Positions 8,772 through 18,743 of a stretch of DNA of 64,000 nucleotides are shown piece by piece. How positions within the stretch are numbered: position 1 is the first letter of the stretch; each line of letters begins with the position of its first letter. The translations under genes were made by a program, and so were the position numbers. The notes under the pieces were generated by a model, which did no database searches, was not told the DNA's origin, and saw only the letters and a list, made by a program, of their open reading frames with translations. The stretch is from NCBI RefSeq assembly GCF_000241055.1, contig NZ_CM001398.1, positions 1,187,119 to 1,251,118 of the forward strand. Reading direction: 5' to 3'. The stretch comes from Oenococcus kitaharae DSM 17330 (GTDB lineage Bacteria; Bacillota; Bacilli; Lactobacillales; Lactobacillaceae).

Positions 8772-10300
8772 TTGAAACAACATTTAAATGGATTGAAGAA
8801 AATCCAGAAAAGAAAAAAATCTACGATGCCGATATGAAAATCTGGCTGACTGATGCCCAGTTGCTGAAATCCGTTGAACAGGCACTGGCTACGATGCAGG
8901 ATGCCGGTCTGGAGACTGGCGATCTGCTCTTATTAGCTTTGCCGAATTCTGCGGCCTATGTGATTGTTTATCTCGCGGCGATGAAGCTTGGCTTGGATAT
9001 TTATTCGATGAATCCAACCATGCCTAAAAATCGCGCGATCGAGCAATTTAGAAAACGCAATTATAAAGCAGCAGTGCTGACGCCTGATTATGCAGGTTAT
9101 TTTGCTGAAACGGCTCAAGGCATTTCCGAGAGGCTGCTGACAAAGTTCGGCCCGGACGACACGGAAATTAAATTGACTTTGTGGCAGCACATCGATCCCA
9201 TCGATAAATTCGATATGATTCCGTCTCATTCAGGCATTCTCATGTACACGTCTGGTACGACCAGCGAGCCTAAGGGTGTCTTGTTGAGTCAGGAACAGAT
9301 GGCCATAGCCGGTGAAAACATTATTCAAAGCCATTTGCTGACGGCTCAAGACCGGATTTATATCACGCTGCCATTTCATCATATTAATGCGCAGCATATT
9401 GGCTTGATTTCGACCTTGATTTCCGGCGGCTCGCTGATTGTTCAAAAACATTTTTCGGCTCATCGTTTCTGGCCGATTGCTGAAGAACAGGCCGCGACTT
9501 GGGTAACTGCTGCGCCAGCGATTATTTCAATCCTACTGAATACCGCGATTGATCCGGTACATTTAACGAAGATGCGTTTCATCCGTTCTGCTTCGGCACC
9601 ATTACCGATTGCAGCCATGGAAAGATTCGAACGGCGTTTTGGCGTCTCAATTCTAAATTCATATGGCATGACAGAAGCACCGAGTCAGATTTCCATTGAT
9701 CCGCTGCCGCCACTGAGGAGTCCGGAAGGGTCATCCGGGAAGCCTTTTAACATTAAAGTACGGATTGCCAATGCTGAATTGACAAAAGATTACTCGACCG
9801 GTAAGGACGGTTATATCTGGATTCAGGGGCCGGGGACAATTTCCGCTTACCTGCACGGCCGGGACAAAGATTCCTTTTTAAAGGGCTGGTTTAAGACGGG
9901 CGATATGGGCCATTTTGATGCTGACGGTTTCTTATATCTTGTGGGCCGAAGCAAAGAAATGATCAATAAATCCGGTGATAAGATCAGTCCTTATGAAGTG
10001 GAGAACGTGATTGACCGCCTTGATTTTATCGGAAGTTCGGCTGTTGTCGGCTATCCGGACGACATTTATGGCGAAACAGTTGCTGCCGTGATCGTTTTGA
10101 AGACGCCGGCTGAAGATCGCGACCAGTTGGCCAATTATGCGGATCAAATTCGCAAAATCGTTGCTGAAAACGAAGAAAAGTTCAAAATTCCGAAATATGT
10201 TTTCTTTATGACTGAACTGCCGCATGGCGCGACGGGCAAAATTCAACGCACGGCTCTGAAAAAGAAATTGAGCCAAGAAACTGGATTGGAAAAATACTAA
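8747..10300 (+). CDS. AMP-forming acyl-CoA synthetase / ligase
   Basis: 517 residues, standard for the ANL superfamily. The P-loop motif ILMYTSGTTSEPKGV is near residue 165, NSYGMTEAPSQIS (A5-like) near residue 304, WFKTGDMGHFD near residue 383 and GRSKEMINKSGDKISPYEVE near residue 402; the catalytic lysine region PHGATGKIQRTALKK is at the C-terminus. An AGAGGAA ribosome site precedes the start. It activates a carboxylic acid to acyl-AMP and then CoA (or another thiol). The substrate cannot be read from sequence; the neighbouring acyltransferase may use the product. Confidence 0.9.
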   Translation: MEKYQSQLVETTFKWIEENPEKKKIYDADMKIWLTDAQLLKSVEQALATMQDAGLETGDLLLLALPNSAAYVIVYLAAMKLGLDIYSMNPTMPKNRAIEQFRKRNYKAAVLTPDYAGYFAETAQGISERLLTKFGPDDTEIKLTLWQHIDPIDKFDMIPSHSGILMYTSGTTSEPKGVLLSQEQMAIAGENIIQSHLLTAQDRIYITLPFHHINAQHIGLISTLISGGSLIVQKHFSAHRFWPIAEEQAATWVTAAPAIISILLNTAIDPVHLTKMRFIRSASAPLPIAAMERFERRFGVSILNSYGMTEAPSQISIDPLPPLRSPEGSSGKPFNIKVRIANAELTKDYSTGKDGYIWIQGPGTISAYLHGRDKDSFLKGWFKTGDMGHFDADGFLYLVGRSKEMINKSGDKISPYEVENVIDRLDFIGSSAVVGYPDDIYGETVAAVIVLKTPAEDRDQLANYADQIRKIVAENEEKFKIPKYVFFMTELPHGATGKIQRTALKKKLSQETGLEKY

Positions 10301-11316
10301 TGAAAAGGCATCGTGTAAAAAAAATAGTTTACGGTTTGCTGGCAATCTTATGGCTTGTTGTCGCTATAGAAGGTTTTTTCATCATTCAGTCTGAGAATCT
10401 GCGGGGCGGCAATCAGCAAAGCGGTAGTGCTGGTGATCGGAAACTGAAGGTGATCAATTTTGGTTACCAGCGTGGGGATGAAGCGGATCTGGTCAGGATT
10501 AATGGCCAGTTTGCAAGCGATGCCAGGAAATTAGGTTATCGTATCCGTTGGACTAATTTTCAGGATGGACCGACGATGCTGTCAGCTTTAACTAGCCACC
10601 ACATTCGTTTTGCCCGTACCGGAAATACGCCGCCAGTCGTCTCGCAGGCAGGTGGTTCGGACATCGTCTATGTAGCGGCGACCGTTTCCAAATATCGTGC
10701 CTCGATGATTCTGGTCCCGAAAGATTCGACCATCAGCAATCTCAGTGATTTGCGCGGTAAACGGATTGCCTACGGCTTTGGTACAGCTTCGACTTATTTA
10801 TTGTTAAAAGCACTGCAGAGTGCTGATTTAACACTGAGTGATGTCAATGCCGTGAACCTGAATCAATCTGCAGCTGGTACTGCTTTCAAGACCGGGCGGG
10901 TCGATGCTTGGGTCACTTGGGATCCCTTTTCTGCCGCCGCTCAGGTTGAAGATGATGCCCAAGTTCTAGCTAATGCTAAGGGCCTCTCAGGCGACCATAA
11001 TTTCTTTACCTCGACCCGTTCTTGGGCAAACAAGCATAAAGATCTGCTGCGTTTATTGAATCGCGATGCTCAGACTACGATGACTTGGGCAAACAATAAT
11101 CACGCACTGCTGATTCGGCAGTTTACAAAGGATCTTGGCTTAAGCCAGCGTGTTGCTCGCCTGCAGGTCGGCCGACGGACTTATGGCATGGCTAATTTGA
11201 CCGATCCGGCCATTGTTAACGAACAGCAGGATATCGCTGATCTGCTTTATAAAAACAAGATGATCGATCGCCGTGTTCGGGTGAAAAATGCCTTTATCGA
11301 TCTGGGGAGTGACTGA
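10300..11316 (+). CDS. sulfonate-type ABC transporter substrate-binding protein (SsuA-like)
   Basis: 338 residues. N-terminal basic residues and one hydrophobic segment (about 10-29) suggest an uncleaved membrane anchor; no lipobox cysteine. KVINFGYQ begins the mature fold; FARTGNTPPVVSQAGG near residue 105 matches the SsuA ligand-site motif (TGDTPPxF), and VDAWVTWDPF near residue 203 is also typical. The start overlaps the previous stop by one base. It would bind an alkanesulfonate or similar compound for the next two genes. Confidence 0.85.
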   Translation: MKRHRVKKIVYGLLAILWLVVAIEGFFIIQSENLRGGNQQSGSAGDRKLKVINFGYQRGDEADLVRINGQFASDARKLGYRIRWTNFQDGPTMLSALTSHHIRFARTGNTPPVVSQAGGSDIVYVAATVSKYRASMILVPKDSTISNLSDLRGKRIAYGFGTASTYLLLKALQSADLTLSDVNAVNLNQSAAGTAFKTGRVDAWVTWDPFSAAAQVEDDAQVLANAKGLSGDHNFFTSTRSWANKHKDLLRLLNRDAQTTMTWANNNHALLIRQFTKDLGLSQRVARLQVGRRTYGMANLTDPAIVNEQQDIADLLYKNKMIDRRVRVKNAFIDLGSD

Positions 11317-12083
11317 TGAAAAAAACATTTTTGAAAATAATTCCCTACAGCTTACCGGTCTTGATTATTGTTCTTTGGCAAGTTTCATCCATGGTCGGTA
11401 TTTTGCGAGATAATGTTCTTCCCAGTCCGCTGCAGGTGATTCAGCAGGCAATCACTTTGTGGAATAACGGCCGTCTGCCGCGTAATATCGCCGTGTCGCT
11501 GTATCGTGCGACTGCCGGCCTGCTGTTAGGCGGATCGATCGGATTTATCTTCGGCCTAGCAAACGGTTTGTCAAAAGTTTCCCGCTCAGTGTTTGATTCT
11601 TCGATTCAGATGATTCGAAACATTCCCCATCTAGCTTTAGTACCACTTTTCATTTTGTGGTTCGGCATCGGCGAACCGGCCAAAATCCTGTTGGTATCGT
11701 TGGGTGTTATGTTTCCCATCTACATCAATACTTATTCTGGTATCAAAGATGTTGATCCGGAATTAATTGAGATGGGACGTGTTTACCAGTTTTCCAAATG
11801 GCAGATGTTCAAAGATATTATTGTGCCGGCCGCTTTGCCGAACATTCTTGTCGGCCTGCGTTTTGCTTTAGGTGTCATGTGGACGACTTTGATCGTGTCC
11901 GAACAGATTAACGCGCGTTCCGGACTTGGCTATATGGCCATGGACGCTCAGCAGTTTGCTAATACTCGGACGATTATTCTTGTCGTAATCATTTATGCGC
12001 TGCTCGGCAAGCTGTCTGATTCGATTGCTAAATTCCTCGAAGACGAACTTCTGTCTTGGCGTGAAAGGAGAGTGGCTGCCTGA
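11316..12083 (+). CDS. ABC transporter permease (SsuC-like)
   Basis: 255 residues with about six membrane helices. The EAA-type cytoplasmic loop (ELIEMGRVYQFSKWQMFKDI, then VPAALPNILVG) near residue 150 is clear. One-base overlap with the binding protein and one with the ATPase, so the three are translationally coupled. Confidence 0.9.
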   Translation: MKKTFLKIIPYSLPVLIIVLWQVSSMVGILRDNVLPSPLQVIQQAITLWNNGRLPRNIAVSLYRATAGLLLGGSIGFIFGLANGLSKVSRSVFDSSIQMIRNIPHLALVPLFILWFGIGEPAKILLVSLGVMFPIYINTYSGIKDVDPELIEMGRVYQFSKWQMFKDIIVPAALPNILVGLRFALGVMWTTLIVSEQINARSGLGYMAMDAQQFANTRTIILVVIIYALLGKLSDSIAKFLEDELLSWRERRVAA

Positions 12084-12799
12084 TGACGAATTTAATCGAA
12101 ATCAAAGACTTGACCAAGACTTACAGCAGCAAGACGGTTGTCGAGAAGGTCAATCTGGCTTTTCCGACTGGATCATTTACAGCGATTGTCGGTGAGTCCG
12201 GCGGTGGGAAAACAACTTTGCTGCGCATGATTTCCGGTTTGGAATCGGCGACAAGCGGTCAAGTCACAGAGCATGGCAACGTGTTGGAAACCGTGTCCAA
12301 GACGACCCGGATTATGTTTCAAAACGGCCGTCTGCTGCCTTGGAAAAACGTCCTGAATAATATTCTGCTGGGTTCACAAAATAGTACCAAAGAACGTGCT
12401 CTGGATTTGTTGGATGCTGTAGGATTAAAAGATAAGGCTGATGTTTTTCCAGTCAGCCTATCTGGTGGTGAACGGCAGCGTGTTGCTTTAGCCAGAGCTT
12501 TGATTTCTCAGCCGGAGCTGCTACTGCTAGATGAACCACTTGGTGCTTTGGATGCGCTGACCAGGCTGAATATGCAGAAACTGATTGAAAGTATCTGGAA
12601 AAAATACGGCTTTACTGCGATTTTAGTCACGCATGATGTCGAAGAAGCTGTCCGTCTGGCCGATCGTGTTGTCGTCGTGCACGATCATCAAGTCAGCCAG
12701 CCGATTGATTTGATCGATCTGCCGCGTCCGCGGAAACTAAATGACAGTGCCTTACAGAAAAATGTTGAATTGATCTTAGATCAGATTATGCAGCAATAA
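12083..12799 (+). CDS. ABC transporter ATP-binding protein (SsuB-like)
   Basis: 238 residues. Walker A is GESGGGKTTLLRM near residue 37, the signature is VSLSGGERQRVALARAL near residue 125, Walker B is LLLLDEPLGALD, and the switch His is in VTHDVEEA. An intrinsic terminator follows directly at 12799. This is the ATPase of the preceding permease. Confidence 0.92.
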   Translation: MTNLIEIKDLTKTYSSKTVVEKVNLAFPTGSFTAIVGESGGGKTTLLRMISGLESATSGQVTEHGNVLETVSKTTRIMFQNGRLLPWKNVLNNILLGSQNSTKERALDLLDAVGLKDKADVFPVSLSGGERQRVALARALISQPELLLLDEPLGALDALTRLNMQKLIESIWKKYGFTAILVTHDVEEAVRLADRVVVVHDHQVSQPIDLIDLPRPRKLNDSALQKNVELILDQIMQQ

Positions 12800-12838
12800 A
12801 AAATCCCCACTAGTACCAATATGCTAATGGGGATTTTT
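12799..12838 (+). terminator. intrinsic terminator after the SsuABC-like operon
   Basis: Perfect 11-bp stem AAAAATCCCCA / TGGGGATTTTT, T-rich 3' arm, beginning at the last base of the stop codon. Confidence 0.85.
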
Positions 12839-12916
12839 GTAAAATAGACATATAAGGGCAGAGACAGTCGGGATATTTAGATTGCGTCAAAAATGATGAA
12901 TTAAGGACGTTATGAT

Positions 12917-13480
12917 ATGGCAAAACTGATCTATGCAATTAATGAATCTTTAGACGGCTACATTGAAGACCGCCAAGGAAGCCTGGATTGGTCAGTTTCA
13001 GATGATGAATTGTTTTCCTTCTGGACTGACTTTCAACGCTCGATTGGCACTTATCTCTACGGACGCCGCATGTATGATGCGATGGTTTACTGGGAAAATC
13101 CCAGTGGTCAGCCCTTTCACGATCCCAAGGCGAGTCAGGAATTTTCGCGCATCTGGCGCAATGCCCATAAGACTGTCTTTTCTCGGACGCTTGAAAAGGC
13201 GTCAACTGGCAATACTGAAATCGTTCACGCCTTTGACGCTGATCAAATCCGCCAATTAAAAGCATCTGCTGCCGAGGATTTGACAATCGGCGGCCCAGAT
13301 TTTGCCGGTCAAGCCTTAAAAGCGGGCCTTGTCGATGACTGTTATTTTCTGGTTAATCCAATTATTTTAGGCGGCGGCAAACGCGCTCTGCCAGAAAATC
13401 ATCAGATCCAACTCCAGCTGCTGGATCTGCGCCGTTTTCGCAGCGGGGTCGTCATGCTCCATTACAGAGTCGCACAATAA
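12917..13480 (+). CDS. dihydrofolate reductase-like (RibD C-terminal) protein
   Basis: 187 residues. It starts LIYAINESLDGYIEDRQGSL, the pattern of small RibD_C/DHFR-like reductases (NADPH-binding), with GRRMYDAM near residue 49 and DLTIGGPDFAGQAL near residue 120. It is monocistronic between two terminators. The substrate is unknown; these proteins are commonly annotated as dihydrofolate reductase family without proof of folate activity. Confidence 0.85.
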   Translation: MAKLIYAINESLDGYIEDRQGSLDWSVSDDELFSFWTDFQRSIGTYLYGRRMYDAMVYWENPSGQPFHDPKASQEFSRIWRNAHKTVFSRTLEKASTGNTEIVHAFDADQIRQLKASAAEDLTIGGPDFAGQALKAGLVDDCYFLVNPIILGGGKRALPENHQIQLQLLDLRRFRSGVVMLHYRVAQ

Positions 13481-13481
13481 T

Positions 13482-13512
13482 AAAAAGCATCGTCAATTTG
13501 GCGATGCTTTTT
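13482..13512. terminator. bidirectional terminator
   Basis: Perfect 11-bp stem AAAAAGCATCG / CGATGCTTTTT between the reductase (+) and the small gene on the minus strand; it can serve both. Confidence 0.85.
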
Positions 13513-13514
13513 GA

Positions 13515-13739
13515 TTAGTTCAAACGCTTATTATCGTGTCTCACACGAACGCGCACTGGCTGGTAGCTGTAGATGATGCTGATGGGAATAACATAGATTG
13601 TATTTTTGATAATCTCAATCAGCAATTCAATCCCGCTGACAATCTTTCGATCGGCAACTTGCAAAGTGGATCGGTCAAAAGCTGAGTTCTTTTCGTGATG
13701 AAACTTGTTTAATAAACGCATCGTGTTGATTAATTTCAT
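13515..13739 (-). CDS. small hypothetical protein
   Basis: 74 residues, not recognised. A strong GAGAGGAG ribosome site 6-7 bases before the ATG supports translation. There is one hydrophobic stretch (about residues 40-60, ELLIEIIKNTIYVIPISII) and a basic C-terminus (RVRVRHDNKR). It could be a small membrane-associated protein. The convergent terminator immediately follows its stop. Confidence 0.6.
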   Translation of the reverse strand: MKLINTMRLLNKFHHEKNSAFDRSTLQVADRKIVSGIELLIEIIKNTIYVIPISIIYSYQPVRVRVRHDNKRLN

Positions 13740-13831
13740 GTGATTCTCCTCTCGTCAGTTGATCGCTGATGCAGATATTGTATGTGCCTAAAGTAAAATG
13801 GAGATTAAATATGATCTGAAATTGAGCAATT

Positions 13832-14554
13832 TTACTCTAGTTTTGATTTGACAAAAACAGTCACGCTGCCTTGATCATATCGGTGCCGCGTACTCGAAAA
13901 CTCAAAAGGGATGCCTGTGTTGAGAAAAACGGTCTGTGTTACCTCTAAAACGGGATCCATGGGACCGCATTTCAGGTATTTTTCATCGTTTGAGTTTGCT
14001 TTATCTGCACTGATCTTCCTGAAGGCCGAGCCGATTTTTAACTTGAGATCATTCTGGATATAGCCATAAATAGATGCGTGCAGCACTTTATCATCAAGTC
14101 CCGGAATTACCTTGACAGGCATTTTACTGTATTCCAAAGCATAGGGTTCTTTATCAACAACTCGTTGACGAATAATATCATAGATTAATTCTTTGTCATT
14201 AAGACGCAGTGCAATCTGTTCGGAATCATTAGGATAACGAATTTCGAATTTAATTACTTGACTTTCAATTTGATGCCGGTCTCCTAAAAGTGTACTTGTG
14301 CCAACATACTGATCAACGCCGAAGTCAGATTGAACAATGAGATCAGCATTTTTTGAAATAAAAGTACCCGATCCTTGGCGACTATATATCAAACCTTCGG
14401 CGCGCAATATATTTAATGATTTTTGTACTGTCATTCTGCTTGTTGAAAATCGGTTGGCCAAGTCTAATTGATCGGGGAAAGGCTGATCTTGGCTGAATTT
14501 GTGTTGACTAATATCCGATCTTAATTGATTTGCGATTTCAATGTATTTTGCCAT
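13832..14554 (-). CDS. GntR-family regulator with UTRA domain
   Basis: 240 residues. The N-terminal winged helix has the GntR pattern: YIEIANQLRSDI, LANRFSTSRMTVQKSLNIL, and IYSRQGSGTFI ending near residue 67. A C-terminal UTRA effector domain follows. It is divergent from the GH1/PTS pair, so it most likely represses them and responds to a phosphorylated beta-glucoside; that is inference from position. Confidence 0.9.
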   Translation of the reverse strand: MAKYIEIANQLRSDISQHKFSQDQPFPDQLDLANRFSTSRMTVQKSLNILRAEGLIYSRQGSGTFISKNADLIVQSDFGVDQYVGTSTLLGDRHQIESQVIKFEIRYPNDSEQIALRLNDKELIYDIIRQRVVDKEPYALEYSKMPVKVIPGLDDKVLHASIYGYIQNDLKLKIGSAFRKISADKANSNDEKYLKCGPMDPVLEVTQTVFLNTGIPFEFSSTRHRYDQGSVTVFVKSKLE

Positions 14555-14666
14555 GCACTTAACCTTTCTACGATTAATTCTGCTCCATTATGACAAATAA
14601 TTGATCAAAATCCAAAGAATTTATCTGATTTCAAAAATAAATGTATTTACAACATAAATAAAAGAG

Positions 14667-14695
14667 TTTACATATTTTTCACATGGTCATATAAT
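14667..14695 (+). promoter_or_regulatory. sigma-A promoter of the beta-glucoside operon
   Basis: TTTACA, 17-base spacer, consensus TATAAT, 64 bases before the GH1 start. Confidence 0.8.
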
Positions 14696-14708
14696 TAATT
14701 TGTAATCA

Positions 14709-14724
14709 TTGTAAGCGCTTCCAA
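14709..14724. promoter_or_regulatory. cre site (CcpA operator)
   Basis: TTGTAAGCGCTTCCAA agrees with the catabolite-responsive-element consensus. It lies just after the expected transcription start, a position where CcpA acts as a repressor or roadblock. Confidence 0.85.
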
Positions 14725-14758
14725 AGAATGAATGAATGATTACAAAGAAGGAGGCAAT

Positions 14759-16129
14759 ATGGGGGAACTCAAGCAAGGCTTTTTCTGGGGCAATTCCACC
14801 TCTAGTATGCAGACGGAAGGCGCCTGGAACGAAGATGGCAAGGGCAGATCCGTTTATGACATTAAAAAGGCCGGTCCTAACCAATCTGATTGGAAGGTCG
14901 CGATTGACGAGTACCATCGTTATTCAGAAGATATTTCTCTGATGCAGGATTTGGGGATGAATTTTTATCGTTTTCAAATCTCTTGGAGCCGTGTTCAGCC
15001 CGATGGCGAAGGAGATTTCAACCAAGCTGGCATCGATTTTTATGATCGGCTGATTGACGAGCTTTTAGCTAAAGGCGTTCAACCAATGGTGTGTCTTTAT
15101 CATTTTGACATGCCCTTAGCTCTTGCTGAGAAGTACAACGGTTTTGTTAGTAAAAAAGTCGTTGAAGCCTATACACGTTTTGCAAAAAAGATGGTTGATC
15201 ATTTTGGTGATCGCGTGAAATATTGGCTTAGTTTCAATGAACAAAATTGTTTCAGCTTAAAATTCGCATTTACTAGCAGTGGCTATCTTCATGGCGAAGA
15301 AACGTTAAGGGAACTGTATCAGATTCAGCATAATACTATGTTAGCCCACGCTCGTTTGGCGAATTACATTCACTCGCAAAAACCAGATCTGAAAATTGGC
15401 GGCATGCTGGCTTTTCAAGAAGTGTATCCGGCATCTTCTTTGCCAGCGGATGTGGAAGCTGCGCGTAAATTTATGACTTTCGGTGATTTCAATCTGCTTA
15501 ACGTGTTTGTTAAAGGCCAATATTTACCTGAAGTCACGTCCTTTATGGTTCAAAAACACCTCGATGACATTTTAGAACCGAGCGAGCTTGCTGAAATTGC
15601 TCAGACACGCAGCGATTTTATCAGCTTCAGTTATTACACAAGCACGACCATTTCTGCGGCAAAAATTCCGATCGCAACCGTACCGAATTTTTATGGTGAT
15701 TTTGGTGCCGAACTCAATCCGGCTCTTCGCACAAATGAGTGGGGATGGCAGATCGATCCAGAAGGTTTTTATGGTATTTTGATGGACCTTTATAACCGTA
15801 CCAATCTACCCATCTTTCCAATAGAAAATGGCATTGGTATGCGTGAGGTGTGGGATGGCGAGCATCAAATTGACGATGATTATCGCATCGACTATCATCG
15901 TTTGCACATTCAGGCATTGAAACGTGCTGTTAAAGATGGTGCTGATGTGATCGGCTATCTTGGTTGGGGCCTGATTGATATTCCGAGTTCAAAAGGGGAT
16001 GTCGAGAAAAGATATGGCCTAGTGTACGTGAATCGCAGTAATCATGATCTTCGTGATTTGAAGCGGGTACCAAAGAAGAGCTATGCCTGGTTTCAACGAG
16101 TAACACGTTCCAATGGCGAAGATCTCTAA
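14759..16129 (+). CDS. 6-phospho-beta-glucosidase, glycoside hydrolase family 1
   Basis: I start at the ATG at 14759 (456 residues), preceded by AAGGAGG; an in-frame ATG at 14732 has no ribosome site. The GH1 features are GFFWGNSTSSMQTEGAW at the N-terminus, SFNEQN (acid/base Glu) near residue 165 and PIFPIENGIGM (nucleophile Glu) near residue 357. It hydrolyses phosphorylated beta-glucosides imported by the EIIC gene 16 bp downstream. Regulated by the divergent GntR protein and the cre site. Confidence 0.92.
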   Translation: MGELKQGFFWGNSTSSMQTEGAWNEDGKGRSVYDIKKAGPNQSDWKVAIDEYHRYSEDISLMQDLGMNFYRFQISWSRVQPDGEGDFNQAGIDFYDRLIDELLAKGVQPMVCLYHFDMPLALAEKYNGFVSKKVVEAYTRFAKKMVDHFGDRVKYWLSFNEQNCFSLKFAFTSSGYLHGEETLRELYQIQHNTMLAHARLANYIHSQKPDLKIGGMLAFQEVYPASSLPADVEAARKFMTFGDFNLLNVFVKGQYLPEVTSFMVQKHLDDILEPSELAEIAQTRSDFISFSYYTSTTISAAKIPIATVPNFYGDFGAELNPALRTNEWGWQIDPEGFYGILMDLYNRTNLPIFPIENGIGMREVWDGEHQIDDDYRIDYHRLHIQALKRAVKDGADVIGYLGWGLIDIPSSKGDVEKRYGLVYVNRSNHDLRDLKRVPKKSYAWFQRVTRSNGEDL

Positions 16130-16145
16130 AAAGGAGGTAATTTCA

Positions 16146-17474
16146 ATGAACGAATCTGGGAACAAAGCTCAAGGAAAACGATTTTTGGATAAGTTTTCTG
16201 AAGTTTCGGCTAAAATCGGTAACGAGGTTCACCTGCGTTCCTTGCGTGACGCTTTTGCGACAATTATGCCTTTGTTCATTTTAGCTGGATTAGCAGTATT
16301 GATTAATAATGTTATTTTTCCTTTTGTTGCAAAAGGACAGGCATTGGCCAATTTGCAGTTTTGGGGAAATATGGTTACTAACGGGACACTTAATATTGCT
16401 GGACTCGTATTGGCACCTGTGATTGGTTTTACTCTGGCACGAAATAAAGGCTTCACAAACGGATTGCTGGCTGCAGTCATAGCGCTCTCGAGCCTAATTA
16501 TCGTCATGCCATTTACTCTTTCAGTCCTACCGAATGGTGCAAAAAAGGCCGTTGATTTGACTGGCGTGCTGAGTTTTTCAAATCTAGGCACGACTGGCAT
16601 GTTCGCCGGTATTATTATTGGTTTGGTCGCGACTGAAATTTTTATTCGATTGTCAAAGATTAAGCATCTGAAGATTAATATTGGCGGTAATGTGCCGCCA
16701 TCGGTATCAGCTTCTTTTAGCGACATGATTCCAGTCATTCTGACTCTCAGCCTCATGGCTTTGCTCTCAGCCTTGTTACTGGTTCTTGGGAAGACGAATC
16801 TCATTGCACTGATTACGAATATTATTCAGGAACCTCTCCGGAGCTTTAATACTAGCTTACCGGGCATGCTATTCATTTATAGCTGCGGCAATTTCCTGTT
16901 CACTTTGGGAATTCATCAAACAGTTATCAATGGTACCTTGCTGGATCCGGTTCTGTTGATCAACATGAATAAAAACATGGCCGCTTATGCTGCCCATCAA
17001 CAGATTCCTTACATTTTGACAAACACTTTCCGTGATACATTTGGCATGATTGGCGGAACAGGATCAACTCTATGTTTGTTGATTGCGATCTTTATCTTTT
17101 CTCGCAACCGTGTCAGCAAAAACGTTGCAAGTTTGGCATCTGCACCTGGTATTTTCAACATCAATGAACCCGTCATTTTCGGTTATCCCATTGTCTTCAA
17201 TATTCCGATGATGATTCCTTTTGTTCTCCAACCTGTTATCGGCATTTTGATTGCTTATTTCTTTACAACAATCGGTTGGATGAGTCGAGTAGTTGTCTTA
17301 ATTCCTTGGACAACACCACCATTGCTGAGTGCCTATTTGGCCACTGCTGGTGATTGGCGAGCGGTCTTGGTGCAATTGCTGATCATTATCCTAGGTGTTC
17401 TTTTCTACATTCCTTTCATGAAAATCAGTGAAAGAGTCATGGCTAAAGAAGCTGCTTTGGAAACACAAAAGTAA
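16146..17474 (+). CDS. PTS EIIC component, lactose/cellobiose family
   Basis: I start at ATG 16146 (442 residues), which has AAAAGGAGG at the right distance; the longer frame from 16113 overlaps the GH1 gene. About ten hydrophobic segments. SLRDAFATIMPLFILAGL near the N-terminus and the INEPVIFGYPIVFNI motif near residue 342 are hallmarks of this EIIC family. No EIIA or EIIB gene is in the window, so these must be supplied from elsewhere. Confidence 0.92.
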   Translation: MNESGNKAQGKRFLDKFSEVSAKIGNEVHLRSLRDAFATIMPLFILAGLAVLINNVIFPFVAKGQALANLQFWGNMVTNGTLNIAGLVLAPVIGFTLARNKGFTNGLLAAVIALSSLIIVMPFTLSVLPNGAKKAVDLTGVLSFSNLGTTGMFAGIIIGLVATEIFIRLSKIKHLKINIGGNVPPSVSASFSDMIPVILTLSLMALLSALLLVLGKTNLIALITNIIQEPLRSFNTSLPGMLFIYSCGNFLFTLGIHQTVINGTLLDPVLLINMNKNMAAYAAHQQIPYILTNTFRDTFGMIGGTGSTLCLLIAIFIFSRNRVSKNVASLASAPGIFNINEPVIFGYPIVFNIPMMIPFVLQPVIGILIAYFFTTIGWMSRVVVLIPWTTPPLLSAYLATAGDWRAVLVQLLIIILGVLFYIPFMKISERVMAKEAALETQK

Positions 17475-17494
17475 GTTTCTGAAGAAATTAATTA

Positions 17495-17521
17495 AGGCAA
17501 TCATACGATTGTCTTTTTTTA
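17495..17521 (+). terminator. intrinsic terminator after the beta-glucoside operon
   Basis: Stem AGGCAATC / GATTGTCT (one G-T pair), loop ATAC, followed by a run of T. Confidence 0.8.
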
Positions 17522-17570
17522 TGCAAAAAGCTACACTGAGCTTATTTGTGTGACAACATTTCTGGGATAA

Positions 17571-18743
17571 ATGGTCATCAAGCGGGGGAGTATGTTCAAA
17601 AATAAGCTGGTATTGTTAGCAAGTTTATTCATAAATATGGGCATTGTGCTGATTATGCCGATCACGACTTTGTTCATCCATCGGACACTTGGCAAAAGTC
17701 TGCTGATCGCCGGATTTGTATTGATGGCATTCTCGCTGGCTCAGATGGCCGGCAATTTGCTCGGCGGTTTTCTCTTTGATCGCTGGCAGCCCAAACAATC
17801 GATGTATCTGGGCGGGGCGATCACGGTTGTGTCACTGGCCTTGATCACGATCTTTCCGATCTGGCTGACATATTCCTTATTGGTTGCCACTTATGGTTTT
17901 GGCCTGGGCATTTTAAACGCGAGCGTTAACGGCTATCTGGCTTTTTTGAAAAAAGACGATCCGCAGATTTTTAACAACAATTATTGGCTGGCTAGTCTGG
18001 GATCAGGTCTGGCGAGTTTTCTTTCTGGTATTTTGTTTGGCATCAACGTCCGCCTGGTCTTTGGATTTTCGACAATTCTTTTCATTTTGACTTTAATTCT
18101 CGTCAGGTTGAGCATTCATCCAGTAGAGAAGAACACGAAACTAAATAATTCCAAAGCCCAAAAAACTCATTCTTTTCCGCACCTTTGGCCGGTTGTTTTA
18201 GTCTGCTTGAGCTTTGTGATTGCTTGGATGGGCTATGAACAGTGGGACACGAACATTTCCACTTTTATGATTTCACAAGGCATTTCAGTGCAGGCATATA
18301 GTGTGCTCTTCACGATTAACGCGATCGTGCTGCTGATTATTCAGCCGATAACGAAAATCGTTTTCAGAGATACTTTCCGCGCAGATAAATGGCGGATTAT
18401 TTCCGGGATTGTCATGTTTTCCTTCTCGTACTTAGTCATCATTGATGCCAGCAATTATTGGCAATTTGTTGTGGGAATTGTCATTTTGACTTTTGGCGAA
18501 ATCTTAGCTTTTCCGGCGATTCCGTCCATGCTGAACCGCTTTGCGACTGACGAAAATCGCGGTCGTATTCAATCTTTCGGCAGTCTGGCCGGATCATTAG
18601 GGCGTGCAATCGGCCCTGCAATTGGCGGCTTTTTGGTAACGAGTTTTAGCTATCCGAGCTTGTTTGTCACGGTTTTTCTGCTGCATATTCTTATCGCCAT
18701 TGTCCTGCTGTCTTTAAAAAGACACAAAAAGGCTCCGGTTTAA
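17571..18743 (+). CDS. MFS transporter
   Basis: 390 residues with about twelve hydrophobic helices. The loop 2-3 motif [18 protein letters not shown] is near residue 60, and the C-terminal half has [20 protein letters not shown]. The start is uncertain: the GGGGGAG at 17584-17590 is too close to the ATG at 17592, so I keep the ATG at 17571. The substrate is unknown; it resembles drug efflux members. The stop overlaps the convergent kup stop. Confidence 0.85.
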   Translation: MVIKRGSMFKNKLVLLASLFINMGIVLIMPITTLFIHRTLGKSLLIAGFVLMAFSLAQMAGNLLGGFLFDRWQPKQSMYLGGAITVVSLALITIFPIWLTYSLLVATYGFGLGILNASVNGYLAFLKKDDPQIFNNNYWLASLGSGLASFLSGILFGINVRLVFGFSTILFILTLILVRLSIHPVEKNTKLNNSKAQKTHSFPHLWPVVLVCLSFVIAWMGYEQWDTNISTFMISQGISVQAYSVLFTINAIVLLIIQPITKIVFRDTFRADKWRIISGIVMFSFSYLVIIDASNYWQFVVGIVILTFGEILAFPAIPSMLNRFATDENRGRIQSFGSLAGSLGRAIGPAIGGFLVTSFSYPSLFVTVFLLHILIAIVLLSLKRHKKAPV

